Notes: generated by a model not told the origin, from the letters alone. Counted from the stretch's first letter, positions 52,279 to 60,668 are shown. The stretch is 64,000 bases of DNA from Rhizobium esperanzae (GCF_014197615.1 NZ_JACIFY010000003.1:310001-374000), one strand, 5' to 3'. Numbers and translations are program-made.

Positions 52279-53313
52279 ATGCGTTTCAGCAAAATGGTGA
52301 CTGTCGTCGGCGCTCACGCGGCTGGCGAACTCAATGAGGTCATCACTGGCGGCGTCCTGCCGGTGCCCGGCGACAGCATTTTTCAGAAGATGCAATATCT
52401 GGAAAAGCACGGCGATGCCTTGCGCCAGTTTTTGCTTCACGAGCCGCGGGGTAAGGTAACGCAATGCGTCAATCTGGTCCTTCCCCCCACCGATCCCGAC
52501 GCCGATGCTGGTTTCATCATCATGGAATCGGAATATTACGTGCCGATGTCGGGCACCAACACGATCTGCACGGCAACCGTGCTTCTGGAAACGGGCATGA
52601 TCCCGATGGTCGAGCCGGTCACGCATCTGACGCTGGAGGCCCCGGCCGGCCTCGTCAGAGTCAAGGCAGATTGCAAGGGCGGTAAGGTCACCGGCATTAC
52701 CTTCGCCAATGTTCCCTCTTTCGTCATTGCTCTGGACCGCAAGGTGGAAGTTCCGGGAATCGGCACCGTCACGGTCGATGTTGCCTATGGCGGCATGATC
52801 TACGCGCTCGTCGACGCCAAGGCACTCGGCTACGCCATTACTGAGGACGAAGCGGCCGAGCTCGTCGATGTCGGCGAGAAGATCAAGCTGGCGGCAGCCG
52901 AGCAGATCCCGGCGGTTCATCCGGAAAATCCCGAGATCCACACGATCAACCAGACCCTATTTGCCGGCCCGATGCGCGTAGAGAACGGAGTTAAGCGGTC
53001 AAAGAATACAGTCATCGTTTCGCCTGGCCGCCACGATCGGTCGCCTTGCGGCACCGGTACCAGCGCGCGCCTTGCAGTGTTGCACGCCAAGGGTCAAATC
53101 GGTGTTGGCGAGAAGTTCGTCCATGAATCGATCATCGGCACGGAGTTCATCGGCGAAGTGGTCGAGACGACGTCGGTCGCCGGCCGCACGGCGATCCGTC
53201 CTGCCATTACAGGCACGGCCTGGATCACTGCTTTCCACCAGTATGTCCTCGATCCGACGGATCCATTCCCGACGGGTTACAAGCTTGGCGATACTTGGAA
53301 GACCTCGAACTAA
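52279..53313 (+). CDS. Proline-racemase-family enzyme with Ser/Cys active-site pair (hydroxyproline epimerase-like)
   Basis: The 344-residue protein belongs to the proline racemase superfamily. The second catalytic residue is present (Cys257 in DRSPCGTG), but the first catalytic cysteine is replaced by Ser91 (PMSGTNTIC where racemases have a Met-Cys-Gly-His motif). Ser/Cys members are known as a separate group that includes hydroxyproline 2-epimerases; proline racemase itself uses two cysteines. It starts a rightward operon with oxidoreductases, and no typical hydroxyproline oxidase gene is adjacent. The substrate could be another cyclic imino acid or an unrelated alpha-hydrogen acid. Confidence 0.87.
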   Translation: MRFSKMVTVVGAHAAGELNEVITGGVLPVPGDSIFQKMQYLEKHGDALRQFLLHEPRGKVTQCVNLVLPPTDPDADAGFIIMESEYYVPMSGTNTICTATVLLETGMIPMVEPVTHLTLEAPAGLVRVKADCKGGKVTGITFANVPSFVIALDRKVEVPGIGTVTVDVAYGGMIYALVDAKALGYAITEDEAAELVDVGEKIKLAAAEQIPAVHPENPEIHTINQTLFAGPMRVENGVKRSKNTVIVSPGRHDRSPCGTGTSARLAVLHAKGQIGVGEKFVHESIIGTEFIGEVVETTSVAGRTAIRPAITGTAWITAFHQYVLDPTDPFPTGYKLGDTWKTSN

Positions 53314-53320
53314 GGGAGCG

Positions 53321-55072
53321 ATGTCGATGGCTTTCTCGCTGGTATTGACAGAGGCCAGTTACAAGCTCCGGCATCAACCATCGCGCTTCGCGAACGCAAC
53401 AACGGTGACAAAAATGGGTAAGATTTCGACCGCTCCGTCACGCTCTTCTTATGATTACGTGATCATCGGCTCCGGATCCGCAGGCAGTGTCCTGGCCGGC
53501 CGCCTCTCTGAAGAGGGTAAGAACCGCGTGCTCCTTCTGGAAGCTGGTCCATCCGACCAGCATATCCATATACGAATGCCGGCGGCTCTTCCACTTCCGC
53601 TCGCAAATGACCGGTTCAACTGGTTCTACAATTCCGAGCCGGAGCCGCACCTCAACAACCGAATTATTCTGGAAGCGCGTGGGCGTGTGCTGGGAGGCTC
53701 CTCCTCGATCAACGGCATGAATTGGGTGCGCGGCAGCCCGTGGGATTACGACAACTGGTCGGCTATGGGCCTGGAGGGCTGGAGCTACAAGGAAGTTCTT
53801 CCCTATTTCCGTCGCGCAGAAACCTCCGACAAAGGCAGCAGTGCCTATCGCGGCGGCAAAGGCCCGATGCAAATCGAGACCTGCAAGGCCGACAGCCCGC
53901 TTTATCGGGCCTTCATCAAAGCCGGTGAGCAGGCCGGCTATGCCTATATCGAAGACCACAATGCCTACCGCCAGGAAGGCATCCATATAACCCAGCGCAA
54001 TGTCGGCCACGGCATTCGGTGGAGTTCCTCCCAAGCATATATCCACGCTCAGCCCGCGCGGGCCAACCTCGACGTCGTGATCAAGGCAAAGGTTCTTAAG
54101 ATCGAGTTCGAAGGAAAACGGGCGGTGCGCGTGCGTGCGCGGATCGACGGCAAGCATTTCTCGATCGGCGTCGACAAGGAAGTCCTTCTTGCAGCCGGCG
54201 CCATCAACTCGCCGCAGCTCCTTCTGCTTTCCGGCATAGGTGATGCAGAAGATCTTCGTAAGCTGTCGATACCGGTCGTGCAGGACCTGCCCGGCGTCGG
54301 CAGGGGCCTGAAAGACCATGTCGCCGCCCCCGTGCAGTATCGCGCGACCAAGCCTGTCTCCGTTGTCGGAAAACTGACGCGCTTTGGCAAGTTGAAGCTT
54401 GGCCTGCAATGGCTTATCGCCAAGAAGGGACTGGGGGCGACGAACTTCTTCGAGGTCGGCGGCTTTCTCAGGACCAACAAGAAGCATCCGGTACCCAACG
54501 TGCAGTTGGAGTTCGTTCCCCTTATCGGCGAAATGCAGCATGGCAGTGTCGCTCTGGAGAACGGCTTCCAATATTTCTTCAGCCTAATGCGGCCGAAGAG
54601 CGAAGGTCGCGTCTGGCTCGCCAGCGCCGATCCTGACGTCGCGCCGAAATTCGTCTTCAACTTCCTCGAACATGAGGAAGACCGCAAGGAGGCGATCGAA
54701 GCCGTGCGAGCAATCCGCAACATCGTTGCTCAGTCCGCCTGGAACGACGTTCGAGGCGAGGAAGTCACGCCCGGCAAGAACGTCCAGTCCGACGAGGACA
54801 TTCTCGCGTTTCTGCGCAAGGAAGCCGGCACGAACTATCATCCGTGCTGCAGCTGTCGGATGGGAACCGACAGCATGTCGGTCGTGGATACCCATGCGAA
54901 GGTTCATGGCATCGAAAACCTGCGCGTCATCGACGCCTCGATCATGCCCGCAATCGTTAGCGGCAACCTCAACGCTCCCGTGATTATGATGGCCGAGAAG
55001 CTGTCCGACGACATTCTTGGCAAGAAACTTCCCAATGAAGTGGCGGATTATTACCTGCCGGCGGCAGAGTGA
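53321..55072 (+). CDS. GMC-family flavin dehydrogenase (choline dehydrogenase-like)
   Basis: The product is about 583 residues if started at ATG 53321 (GGGAG just upstream); ATG 53414 would remove 31 residues and is a realistic alternative, since the FAD motif (YVIIGSGSAGS) otherwise sits about 45 residues in. GMC signatures RVLGGSSSINGMNWVRG and GAINSPQLLLLSGIG and the active-site block YHPCCSCRMG are present. It should oxidise an alcohol to an aldehyde. It lies 7 bp after the racemase-family gene and before a cupin gene, in the operon behind the 52210 operator. Confidence 0.91.
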   Translation: MSMAFSLVLTEASYKLRHQPSRFANATTVTKMGKISTAPSRSSYDYVIIGSGSAGSVLAGRLSEEGKNRVLLLEAGPSDQHIHIRMPAALPLPLANDRFNWFYNSEPEPHLNNRIILEARGRVLGGSSSINGMNWVRGSPWDYDNWSAMGLEGWSYKEVLPYFRRAETSDKGSSAYRGGKGPMQIETCKADSPLYRAFIKAGEQAGYAYIEDHNAYRQEGIHITQRNVGHGIRWSSSQAYIHAQPARANLDVVIKAKVLKIEFEGKRAVRVRARIDGKHFSIGVDKEVLLAAGAINSPQLLLLSGIGDAEDLRKLSIPVVQDLPGVGRGLKDHVAAPVQYRATKPVSVVGKLTRFGKLKLGLQWLIAKKGLGATNFFEVGGFLRTNKKHPVPNVQLEFVPLIGEMQHGSVALENGFQYFFSLMRPKSEGRVWLASADPDVAPKFVFNFLEHEEDRKEAIEAVRAIRNIVAQSAWNDVRGEEVTPGKNVQSDEDILAFLRKEAGTNYHPCCSCRMGTDSMSVVDTHAKVHGIENLRVIDASIMPAIVSGNLNAPVIMMAEKLSDDILGKKLPNEVADYYLPAAE

Positions 55073-55083
55073 AGGAGTTCGAA

Positions 55084-55590
55084 ATGAGCGAAAATACCGA
55101 ACGGAAGGGCGATGTCCTGATCCTGCGTCCGGAAGAAGGCAGGAATTTTTGGCAGCCGGTACCGGCAAACGGACATATTTCAGTGCGTGTGGCGCCGGGG
55201 TTCGTCAATGTCGAAACCCCCTTCAGCATCGGCACGCAGACGCTCCCTCCGCAAGGCTATGTCCGAGAGCACGCCCATCCGGTCCACGACGAAGTCTTGC
55301 ACTTCATCTCCGGCAAGGGGACGGCTGTCGTCGAAGGCGTCGAATACGACGCCCTGCCCGGCACGACGATTTTCGTCGGCCGTAACCGCAAGCACAAGTT
55401 CATCAATACCAGCACGGATCAGGATCTGCACTGGCTCTGGTTCATCCAGCCAAACGGGCTGGAGGATTTCTTCGAAGAGATCGGCCGTCCGATGGAAGCG
55501 GGTCAGCCCGACCCGACGCCCTTTGCGCGACCGGACGACGTATTGGAGATCGAACGGCGCACTGCATTCGTTGCAGCCAAGCCGGAATAA
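55084..55590 (+). CDS. Cupin-domain protein
   Basis: The 168-residue single-cupin protein has the first cupin motif in HAHPVHDEVLHFISGKG (two His spaced HxH-x3-4-E-x-H like, around 63-73) and a second motif around GRNRKHKFIN. The metal site looks intact. Function is not predictable: isomerase, decarboxylase, dioxygenase or binding protein are all possible. ATG 55084 has AAGGAG 6 bp upstream; a GTG at 55069 overlapping the previous stop is less likely. It sits inside the catabolic operon. Confidence 0.83.
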   Translation: MSENTERKGDVLILRPEEGRNFWQPVPANGHISVRVAPGFVNVETPFSIGTQTLPPQGYVREHAHPVHDEVLHFISGKGTAVVEGVEYDALPGTTIFVGRNRKHKFINTSTDQDLHWLWFIQPNGLEDFFEEIGRPMEAGQPDPTPFARPDDVLEIERRTAFVAAKPE

Positions 55591-55606
55591 CGCCTAGAGG
55601 TCTAAA

Positions 55607-56404
55607 ATGCCTACGATAGTGGCGTCCGACGGATGCCGGGTGACATATGATGTCTCCGGCAACGGGGAAGTGTTACTTCTCATACCGGGGCTTGGAGGCC
55701 AGGCAGCCTTCTGGTCGGCAATCGTGCCCCGCCTCGCTGAGAATTACAGGGTCGTTTCCTTCGATCATCGCGGCACCGGTCGCAGCGATCGACCGAACGG
55801 AAAATACACGATCGCGCGTATTGCTGAGGATGCGCACCAGATCCTTCTTGAGACTGGCGCCACGAGCGCCACGGTCATCGGCCACTCGACGGGAGGAATG
55901 ATAGCCCAGTATCTCGCGCTGGACTATCCCGATCTGGTCTGCCGCCTCGTCATCAGCGGCAGCTGGGAAAAACCCGATCCTCGTTTTCGCATGATGTTCG
56001 AAGCTCGGTTAGGTGTGCTTCTCGAAGCAGGTCCCCAGGTGTATCAGCGCCTGACGCATGCCGTGGGATACCCTGCCGACTATCTAGACCAGCATCAGGC
56101 CGAGCTCAATACCGTTATCGAGGGCGCCCACGCTGCATTGTCTCCTGTGCAAGTCGCCAGCGCGCGTATCGAAATGCTCTTTACGGACTATCGATCCGAT
56201 GAGCTAGCCTCGATCAAGGCGCCCACCCTCATCATCGGCGCAACGGATGATGCTCTCATTCCGTTTTATCACTCGCAGCGCCTCGCTGCGATGATCCCCG
56301 GCGCGAAGCTGACGGTGCTCGATGGCGCTCATTTTTTCCCCAAAGTGCACCCTGACAGGTTCGCGAAGATCATCCGCCAATTTCTGGAGTACGGATATGC
56401 CTAA
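55607..56404 (+). CDS. Alpha/beta-hydrolase (lactonase/esterase-like)
   Basis: The 265-residue enzyme has an oxyanion-hole region IPGLGGQAAFW, the FDHRGTGRSDRP loop, the nucleophile elbow GHSTGG (Ser94), a probable catalytic Asp in IIGATDDALIP and His in DGAHFFPKVHP. It resembles 3-oxoadipate enol-lactonase-type hydrolases. Within this operon it may open a lactone or ester intermediate made by the GMC and SDR oxidoreductases, which is inference. Its stop overlaps the aspartate dehydrogenase start by 8 bp. Confidence 0.87.
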   Translation: MPTIVASDGCRVTYDVSGNGEVLLLIPGLGGQAAFWSAIVPRLAENYRVVSFDHRGTGRSDRPNGKYTIARIAEDAHQILLETGATSATVIGHSTGGMIAQYLALDYPDLVCRLVISGSWEKPDPRFRMMFEARLGVLLEAGPQVYQRLTHAVGYPADYLDQHQAELNTVIEGAHAALSPVQVASARIEMLFTDYRSDELASIKAPTLIIGATDDALIPFYHSQRLAAMIPGAKLTVLDGAHFFPKVHPDRFAKIIRQFLEYGYA

Positions 56405-57206
56405 AGATCCGCAAAAGATTGCAATCATTGGTTTCGGCGCGATGGCCCGCAGCCTCCAAACATCATTGGCCGAGGCGCAAAGCGGTCTGGCAATCAAGGC
56501 CACGCTGCTTCCGAAGGAGTTCCACGCAAGTACCGTTGTGCCGGACAGTGTTTTCGTATGCAGCACCGTCGAAGAGCTGATTGCATGGGAACCATCCCTC
56601 GTCGTCGAATGTGCCAGTCACGAGGCGGTCAAAAATGCGGTCCCGGTGCTCTTGCGATCGGGTATTGACGTAGTTGTCGTATCCGTCGGCAGTTTGTCCG
56701 ACGAGGCGCTCCTGGCTGACCTCGAAAAAGCGGCCCAATCGGGAAACAGCCGTCTAACCGTCGCCTCCGGCGCAATCGGCGGTTTGGACGTTCTGCGGTC
56801 GGCCAAAATCGCTGGCTTGGATAAGGTCGTCTACACGGGAAGTAAGCCTCCGGCTGCTTGGAAAGGGACGCCGGCGGATGAAAAATTCGACCTTGCCGCT
56901 TTGAGCGAGCGCACCGTGATCTTTGATGGGACTGCACTCGAGGCCTCAAGACGTTACCCCAAAAACGCAAACGTTACTGCTGCAGTGGCGCTCGCCGGCG
57001 TTGGCTTCGACAACACCAAGGTGACACTCATTGCCGATCCGGCTTCGATGAGCAACATACATCAGGTGGAAGCCCATGGCGCGTTCGGACGCTTCTCGAT
57101 TTCATTGGAGAACCGCCCTCTCCCGGACAATCCCAAGACATCCTGGCTTGCTGCGCTCAGCATCGAGCAAAGCATCATCCGCCACTTCCAGAACATCGAA
57201 CTGTGA
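56397..57206 (+). CDS. L-aspartate dehydrogenase-like protein (NadX family)
   Basis: The 269-residue protein has an N-terminal nucleotide-binding motif (IAIIGFGAMARS, about 8-19), VECASHEAV, the GAIGGLDVLRSAKIAG segment and a C-terminal VEAHGAFGRFSISLENRPLP block, the order found in NadX/aspartate dehydrogenases. These interconvert L-aspartate and oxaloacetate plus ammonia through iminosuccinate, using NAD(P). ATG 56397 lies inside the end of the hydrolase gene and has GGAG before it. With the aspartase gene at 43.6-45.1 kb, this locus has two enzymes for aspartate nitrogen. Confidence 0.88.
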   Translation: MPKDPQKIAIIGFGAMARSLQTSLAEAQSGLAIKATLLPKEFHASTVVPDSVFVCSTVEELIAWEPSLVVECASHEAVKNAVPVLLRSGIDVVVVSVGSLSDEALLADLEKAAQSGNSRLTVASGAIGGLDVLRSAKIAGLDKVVYTGSKPPAAWKGTPADEKFDLAALSERTVIFDGTALEASRRYPKNANVTAAVALAGVGFDNTKVTLIADPASMSNIHQVEAHGAFGRFSISLENRPLPDNPKTSWLAALSIEQSIIRHFQNIEL

Positions 57207-57216
57207 GGAACCGAAC

Positions 57217-57969
57217 ATGCGTCTCATCAATAAAGTAGCAATCGTCACCGGGGCCGGTGCAGGTATCGGCGCGGCGACCGCTGAACTGTTCATCAGGGAA
57301 GGCGCGAAGGTGGTTGTTGCAGACTTCAACGCCGATGCCGTCAACGAAGTCGTGAGCCACCTCGGCGAGGATGCCATCGGGTGCACTGTCGATGTGCGCG
57401 ACAGCGCCGAGGTGAAGGCGATGGTCGACCTCGCAGTCAGCAAGTTCGGCGGCCTGGATATCGTCGTCAACAATGCCGGCCGCGGGAGCCTGGGAACGGT
57501 AGAGACGATGGAAGAAGGCGATTGGGATGACATCATCGCCGTCAACCTAAAGGGCGTCTACCTTTGCTCGAAATATGCGATTCCAGCACTGCGCGCACGC
57601 GGCGGCGGGGCGATCGTCAACACGGCGTCGAACATCGTCCAATTCGCTATCAAGGATCGAGCCGCTTATGTGGCGGCAAAGGGCGGCGTTGCAGCTCTGA
57701 CCCGAGCCATGGCACTTGACCACTCAGTCGACAACATTCGCGTCAACTCCGTCGCCCCGGGCGTCATCTGGTCAAACTATTACAACAAGATGCTGACCCA
57801 GGTTCCCGACCCGGACGCATTCGTCAACGGGCTCAAAGCGCGTGCCCCAATGGGCCGGTACGGCGAACCCCGTGATATCGCCAATGCGATCCTGTATCTC
57901 GCCTGCGATGAATCCGGATTTGCGACGGGATCAATGCTGACCGTCGACGGAGGCGCGGCCGCCTGGTGA
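57217..57969 (+). CDS. Short-chain dehydrogenase/reductase
   Basis: The 250-residue enzyme has the classical SDR layout: TGAGAGIG cofactor motif (11-18), NNAGRG (85-90), catalytic Ser138, Tyr151 and Lys155 (YVAAK), and the PGVIWSNY segment. The acidic residue after the second strand (VVADFNAD) favours NAD over NADP. Its product is an alcohol-ketone conversion whose substrate is unknown. It is 10 bp after the aspartate dehydrogenase gene and precedes the frameshifted NIPSNAP gene. Confidence 0.92.
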   Translation: MRLINKVAIVTGAGAGIGAATAELFIREGAKVVVADFNADAVNEVVSHLGEDAIGCTVDVRDSAEVKAMVDLAVSKFGGLDIVVNNAGRGSLGTVETMEEGDWDDIIAVNLKGVYLCSKYAIPALRARGGGAIVNTASNIVQFAIKDRAAYVAAKGGVAALTRAMALDHSVDNIRVNSVAPGVIWSNYYNKMLTQVPDPDAFVNGLKARAPMGRYGEPRDIANAILYLACDESGFATGSMLTVDGGAAAW

Positions 57970-57991
57970 GGAGGGCCGCGGAGTTATCCCC

Positions 57992-58305
57992 ATGATCTTG
58001 GAAGAGAGAGACTATCGGATCAAGGCCGGCTACGTCGCCGACTTTCTTGAAAAATATCAGACGCTGGGTCTGCCAGTTCAACGTGAACATCTCGGCGAGC
58101 CGCACGGCTTCTCGTGTCCGATATTGGCGAACTTAACCATGTCGTTTCGATGTGGCGTTACGCGGACATGATCGAGCGCGCCGAAAAGCGATCGAAAATG
58201 CTCACAGATCCGCGCTGGCCTGGATATCTCGCCAGCATCAAAGGGCTGATCGACGTGCAGGCTATCCGCATTCTTACCCCAACGGCGTTTTCGCCAATTC
58301 GATAG
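57992..58305 (+). pseudogene. NIPSNAP-family gene with a single frameshift
   Basis: The first frame (57992 to about 58105) gives MILEERDYRIKAGYVADFL and VQREHLGEPHGF. The next frame (to 58305) gives DIGELNHVVSMWRYADM, then DPRWPGYL and ILTPTAFSPIR. Joined, they form a complete protein of about 104 residues of the NIPSNAP family (ferredoxin-like fold). The break lies near 58100-58110 and behaves like one missing base. Everything else is intact, so it is either a very recent mutation or a sequencing error. It is the seventh cistron after the racemase-family gene. Confidence 0.8.
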
Positions 58306-58320
58306 AGGAAGTGACGAGGC

Positions 58321-58740
58321 ATGGCGGCGTTCAAGGAAACGATCTCGATAACCCACGATGGTGCGCTGTCGGCGATTGCCGCCGGCGTTGCGGAAGCGAT
58401 GTCGATCGGCGTTCCGCAATGCATCTTCATCGTTGATGCAAGCGGCGAGACGATTGCGAGCCTGCGCATGGACGGAGCGAAATACCTCAGCATGCACACG
58501 GCACGCGCCAAGGCGCGCACGGCTGCGTCGATCAACAACGCGACCGGTTCGATGGCATTCGAGTTCGGAACTGCAGCAGGCATCGCATCCCAAGGCGGAG
58601 TCACGTCTCTGCCTGGCGGCCTGCCCATTCGGTTCGGTGGCCGGCTAGGCGGAGCGATCGGAGTCGGATCCGGCACGGGCGACCAGGATTTCCAGGTCGC
58701 GCGCGCGGCACTTGCGGCAATCGGAGCTGACGAGGTCTGA
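58321..58740 (+). CDS. GlcG/HbpS (DUF336) family protein, second copy
   Basis: The 139-residue protein has the family core: QCIFIVDASGETIASLRMD, ARAKARTAASIN helix, SLPGGLPIRFGGRLGGAIGVGSGTGDQD. It closes the rightward catabolic operon, 15 bp after the NIPSNAP frame. HbpS-like proteins bind haem or corrinoid-type ligands and GlcG-like ones accompany glycolate genes; no role is proven here. It is clearly diverged from the copy at 16412-16843. Confidence 0.86.
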   Translation: MAAFKETISITHDGALSAIAAGVAEAMSIGVPQCIFIVDASGETIASLRMDGAKYLSMHTARAKARTAASINNATGSMAFEFGTAAGIASQGGVTSLPGGLPIRFGGRLGGAIGVGSGTGDQDFQVARAALAAIGADEV

Positions 58741-58799
58741 TCGATCACCGCAGCGCCAGACGAGGAGAGAGGGAAAGGATCATCGGAGCAGATCGCCGC

Positions 58800-59275
58800 A
58801 AACTCACGCTCGTCCTGACAAAGGTTCTCGGCAAATCGCGTGACGAGGCAGATGTCACAGTGGACCGCGTTGGGCCTTAGCGCTAAGTCAGATTTTTATC
58901 CCGCTGCATTATCCGGCGGCCAACAACAATGTCTTGGTCGCTCGCGCGATAGCGATGGGACCAGACTATATGCTGTTCGATGAGGTTACATCGGCGCTGG
59001 ACCCCGAATTGGTTGGAGAAGTTCTCTCGACTCCCCGCAACGTGTCCTCCGACGGAATGACGATGATCCTGCGGGCGCATGAGATGCAGTTCGCGCGAGA
59101 TGTGGCCGACAAAGTTGCCTTCTTCGACAATGGCGTTATTGCCGAAATAGGTGTCCCAGAGAAAATTTTAGCAGCTCCAAATCCGATCGCCTTCGTGCTT
59201 TCATCAGCCGATCTCTTCAATAGCGCTTTCCAGAATTCGTGGCTTTTGCACAACGGACTTCTGCCAGCCCGTTGA
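58800..59275 (+). pseudogene. Amino-acid ABC transporter ATPase remnant, multiply frameshifted
   Basis: Pieces in different frames spell a GlnQ-type ATPase from its middle onward: TLVLTKVLGKSRDEAD, then SAKSDFYPAALSGGQQQ (signature motif), then VARAIAMGPDYMLFDEVTSA, the DPELVGEV loop and ILRAHEMQFARDVADKVAFF. At least two frameshifts are needed, the Walker A half is missing, and the C-terminus trails into unrelated residues. The open frame 58934-59275 alone should not be called a functional gene. It lies between the catabolic operon and an IS66-type fragment. Confidence 0.75.
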
Positions 59276-59399
59276 ATGGCGCTACCGCGGTTGACGAGAT
59301 CGTCTATTTCGAACTTCCTTCATGGCAGCCTGATGTAGGCCGGTCTCGACCAGTTCCTCGCTCCAACCGGCGACTATGCCGCGCTGTGGAAGCCTTCAC

Positions 59400-59560
59400 A
59401 GCCAGCAGGCTGGGATGCTGGATACGCTTGCGGATCGATGTGGTTGAGCTTGCCGTCATGATCAGCGTGGCCATGAAGGTGGCCCGATCTGCACCGCGAT
59501 CTGACCTGGCTAACAACCGCGATTTACTGCCGAGTTGCTCCGACATTCGCCGGATTCCGC
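59400..59560 (-). mobile_element. IS66-family transposase fragment
   Basis: On the minus strand, one frame reads LLARSDRGADRATFMATLI and an adjacent frame continues KLNHIDPQAY. Joined, they match the conserved C-terminal end of IS66 TnpC (the SDRGADRAAFMATLI to AKLNDVDPQAWLADVL segment). The fragment is broken by a frameshift and lacks the catalytic core and both ends, so it is a dead remnant. The remaining sequence of the gap 59276-59737 shows no recognisable gene. Confidence 0.65.
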
Positions 59561-59709
59561 TGCGCGCGGCCGTTACTCGGCATCGCTGACGCTCTCTTTC
59601 AATCTGTATTCGCACTTCAATAATAAGTGACGCGATGTGACGCGTCTGCCTTCAATGCGAGTTGACACATAAAGCCGACTGCTGAACAATTTCATTGTGC
59701 GAACTATAC

Positions 59710-59724
59710 TTTCATTCAGTGAAA
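59710..59724. promoter_or_regulatory. Inverted repeat before DapA-family gene
   Basis: TTTCA-TTCAG-TGAAA is a perfect 5-bp inverted repeat ending 13 bp before the start codon, over or just downstream of a promoter. It is a candidate repressor site; no local regulator gene is visible within the window. Confidence 0.4.
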
Positions 59725-59737
59725 TAAGGAAAAAATC

Positions 59738-60619
59738 ATGACACGACAAACGCTAGGCAAGGAAGAGATTTGCGGCGTCATACCGCCACTCGTTTCGACG
59801 TTTGCAGCGGACGGAAGCTTGGACCTCGAGCTTTTCCGAAACGAGTTGCGCTTCATGGAAAGTGTTGGTGTCACATTGGCTGTCGTTGGAGGCAGTACAG
59901 GGTCGGGAGATGAGCTGTCCGCTGACGAGCTGGAGCAGCTTGTCTCGGAGGCGGTGCAGAACAGCTCCATTCGCATTATCGCCGGCGTGATCACAACAAC
60001 AACGAAGGATGCGATCCTGCGCGGCCAAAAGGCAAAAGAGGCAGGTGCGAGCGCCCTGATGGTCGGCCCGCCGATTTATACGACGCCGTCGCAGGAGGGT
60101 CTCGAGGCGTTTGTCCGAGATATCCACGACGCGACGCAAATGCCGATTATATTCTACAATCACTTTTTCAGCCCTCCTTCGGTCATGCAGCGGATCGCCA
60201 ACCTTCCTGGAGTGATTTGCGTAAAGGAGGTCGCGCTTGAGCCGGTCGCTGAGCTCGTTCAGACAGTTGGCGACCGCGTTGCGATTGCTGCCGGCGCGGA
60301 TAGTGTGAACATTGCAAGCTTCCTATTGGGCGCAGACGCGTCGATTTCCGGCGTAAACACTGTCATCCCGAAAGAGTACGGGGAAATCTATCGCGCTCAC
60401 GTCGAAGGCGATTACAGACGGGGCAGAGAACTGACCGAAAAAATCGCGCCTCTCGCACGAGAGATGATCAAGCCGGCCAACTTTCCCGCTCGCGTGAAAT
60501 TCGCGATCAACCTCCTGGGTCGCCGGGTGGGCGAACCGCGGAAGCCCAGCGGCGATCTGGCCAAAGAAGATCAAGAGAACATCCGCGCCGCGCTGCGCCA
60601 CGCAGGTCTTATCGCATAG
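59738..60619 (+). CDS. DapA/NanA-family aldolase-type enzyme
   Basis: The 293-residue TIM-barrel protein has the family residues Tyr140 (IIFYNHF) and the Schiff-base Lys163 (ICVKEVA), with a GGSTGSGDEL substrate loop near 51-60 in place of the GTTGE of dihydrodipicolinate synthase. That change argues against a lysine-biosynthesis role and for a catabolic member: aldolase, dehydratase, or a pyrroline-hydroxycarboxylate deaminase as in hydroxyproline breakdown. It precedes a dipeptide-type importer by 89 bp with a hairpin between, suggesting that imported ligand feeds this enzyme. Confidence 0.88.
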   Translation: MTRQTLGKEEICGVIPPLVSTFAADGSLDLELFRNELRFMESVGVTLAVVGGSTGSGDELSADELEQLVSEAVQNSSIRIIAGVITTTTKDAILRGQKAKEAGASALMVGPPIYTTPSQEGLEAFVRDIHDATQMPIIFYNHFFSPPSVMQRIANLPGVICVKEVALEPVAELVQTVGDRVAIAAGADSVNIASFLLGADASISGVNTVIPKEYGEIYRAHVEGDYRRGRELTEKIAPLAREMIKPANFPARVKFAINLLGRRVGEPRKPSGDLAKEDQENIRAALRHAGLIA

Positions 60620-60632
60620 CTCAAAGATTTCC

Positions 60633-60668
60633 GAGGTGCCGGATCATCTTTCCAGCTTTCGGCACCTC
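60633..60668 (+). terminator. Hairpin after DapA-family gene
   Basis: A perfect 9-bp stem (60633-60641 with 60660-60668) with an 18-nt loop is followed by a mixed T/C tract. It could be a weak terminator before the importer genes. Confidence 0.45.

Noticed and set aside
53438..54571. 377-codon minus-strand open frame
   Set aside because: Shadow of the second GMC dehydrogenase; no domain-like sequence.
58934..59275. Functional short ABC ATPase gene
   Set aside because: It lacks Walker A, and the signature motif lies upstream in another frame, so it is a remnant and not a real gene.
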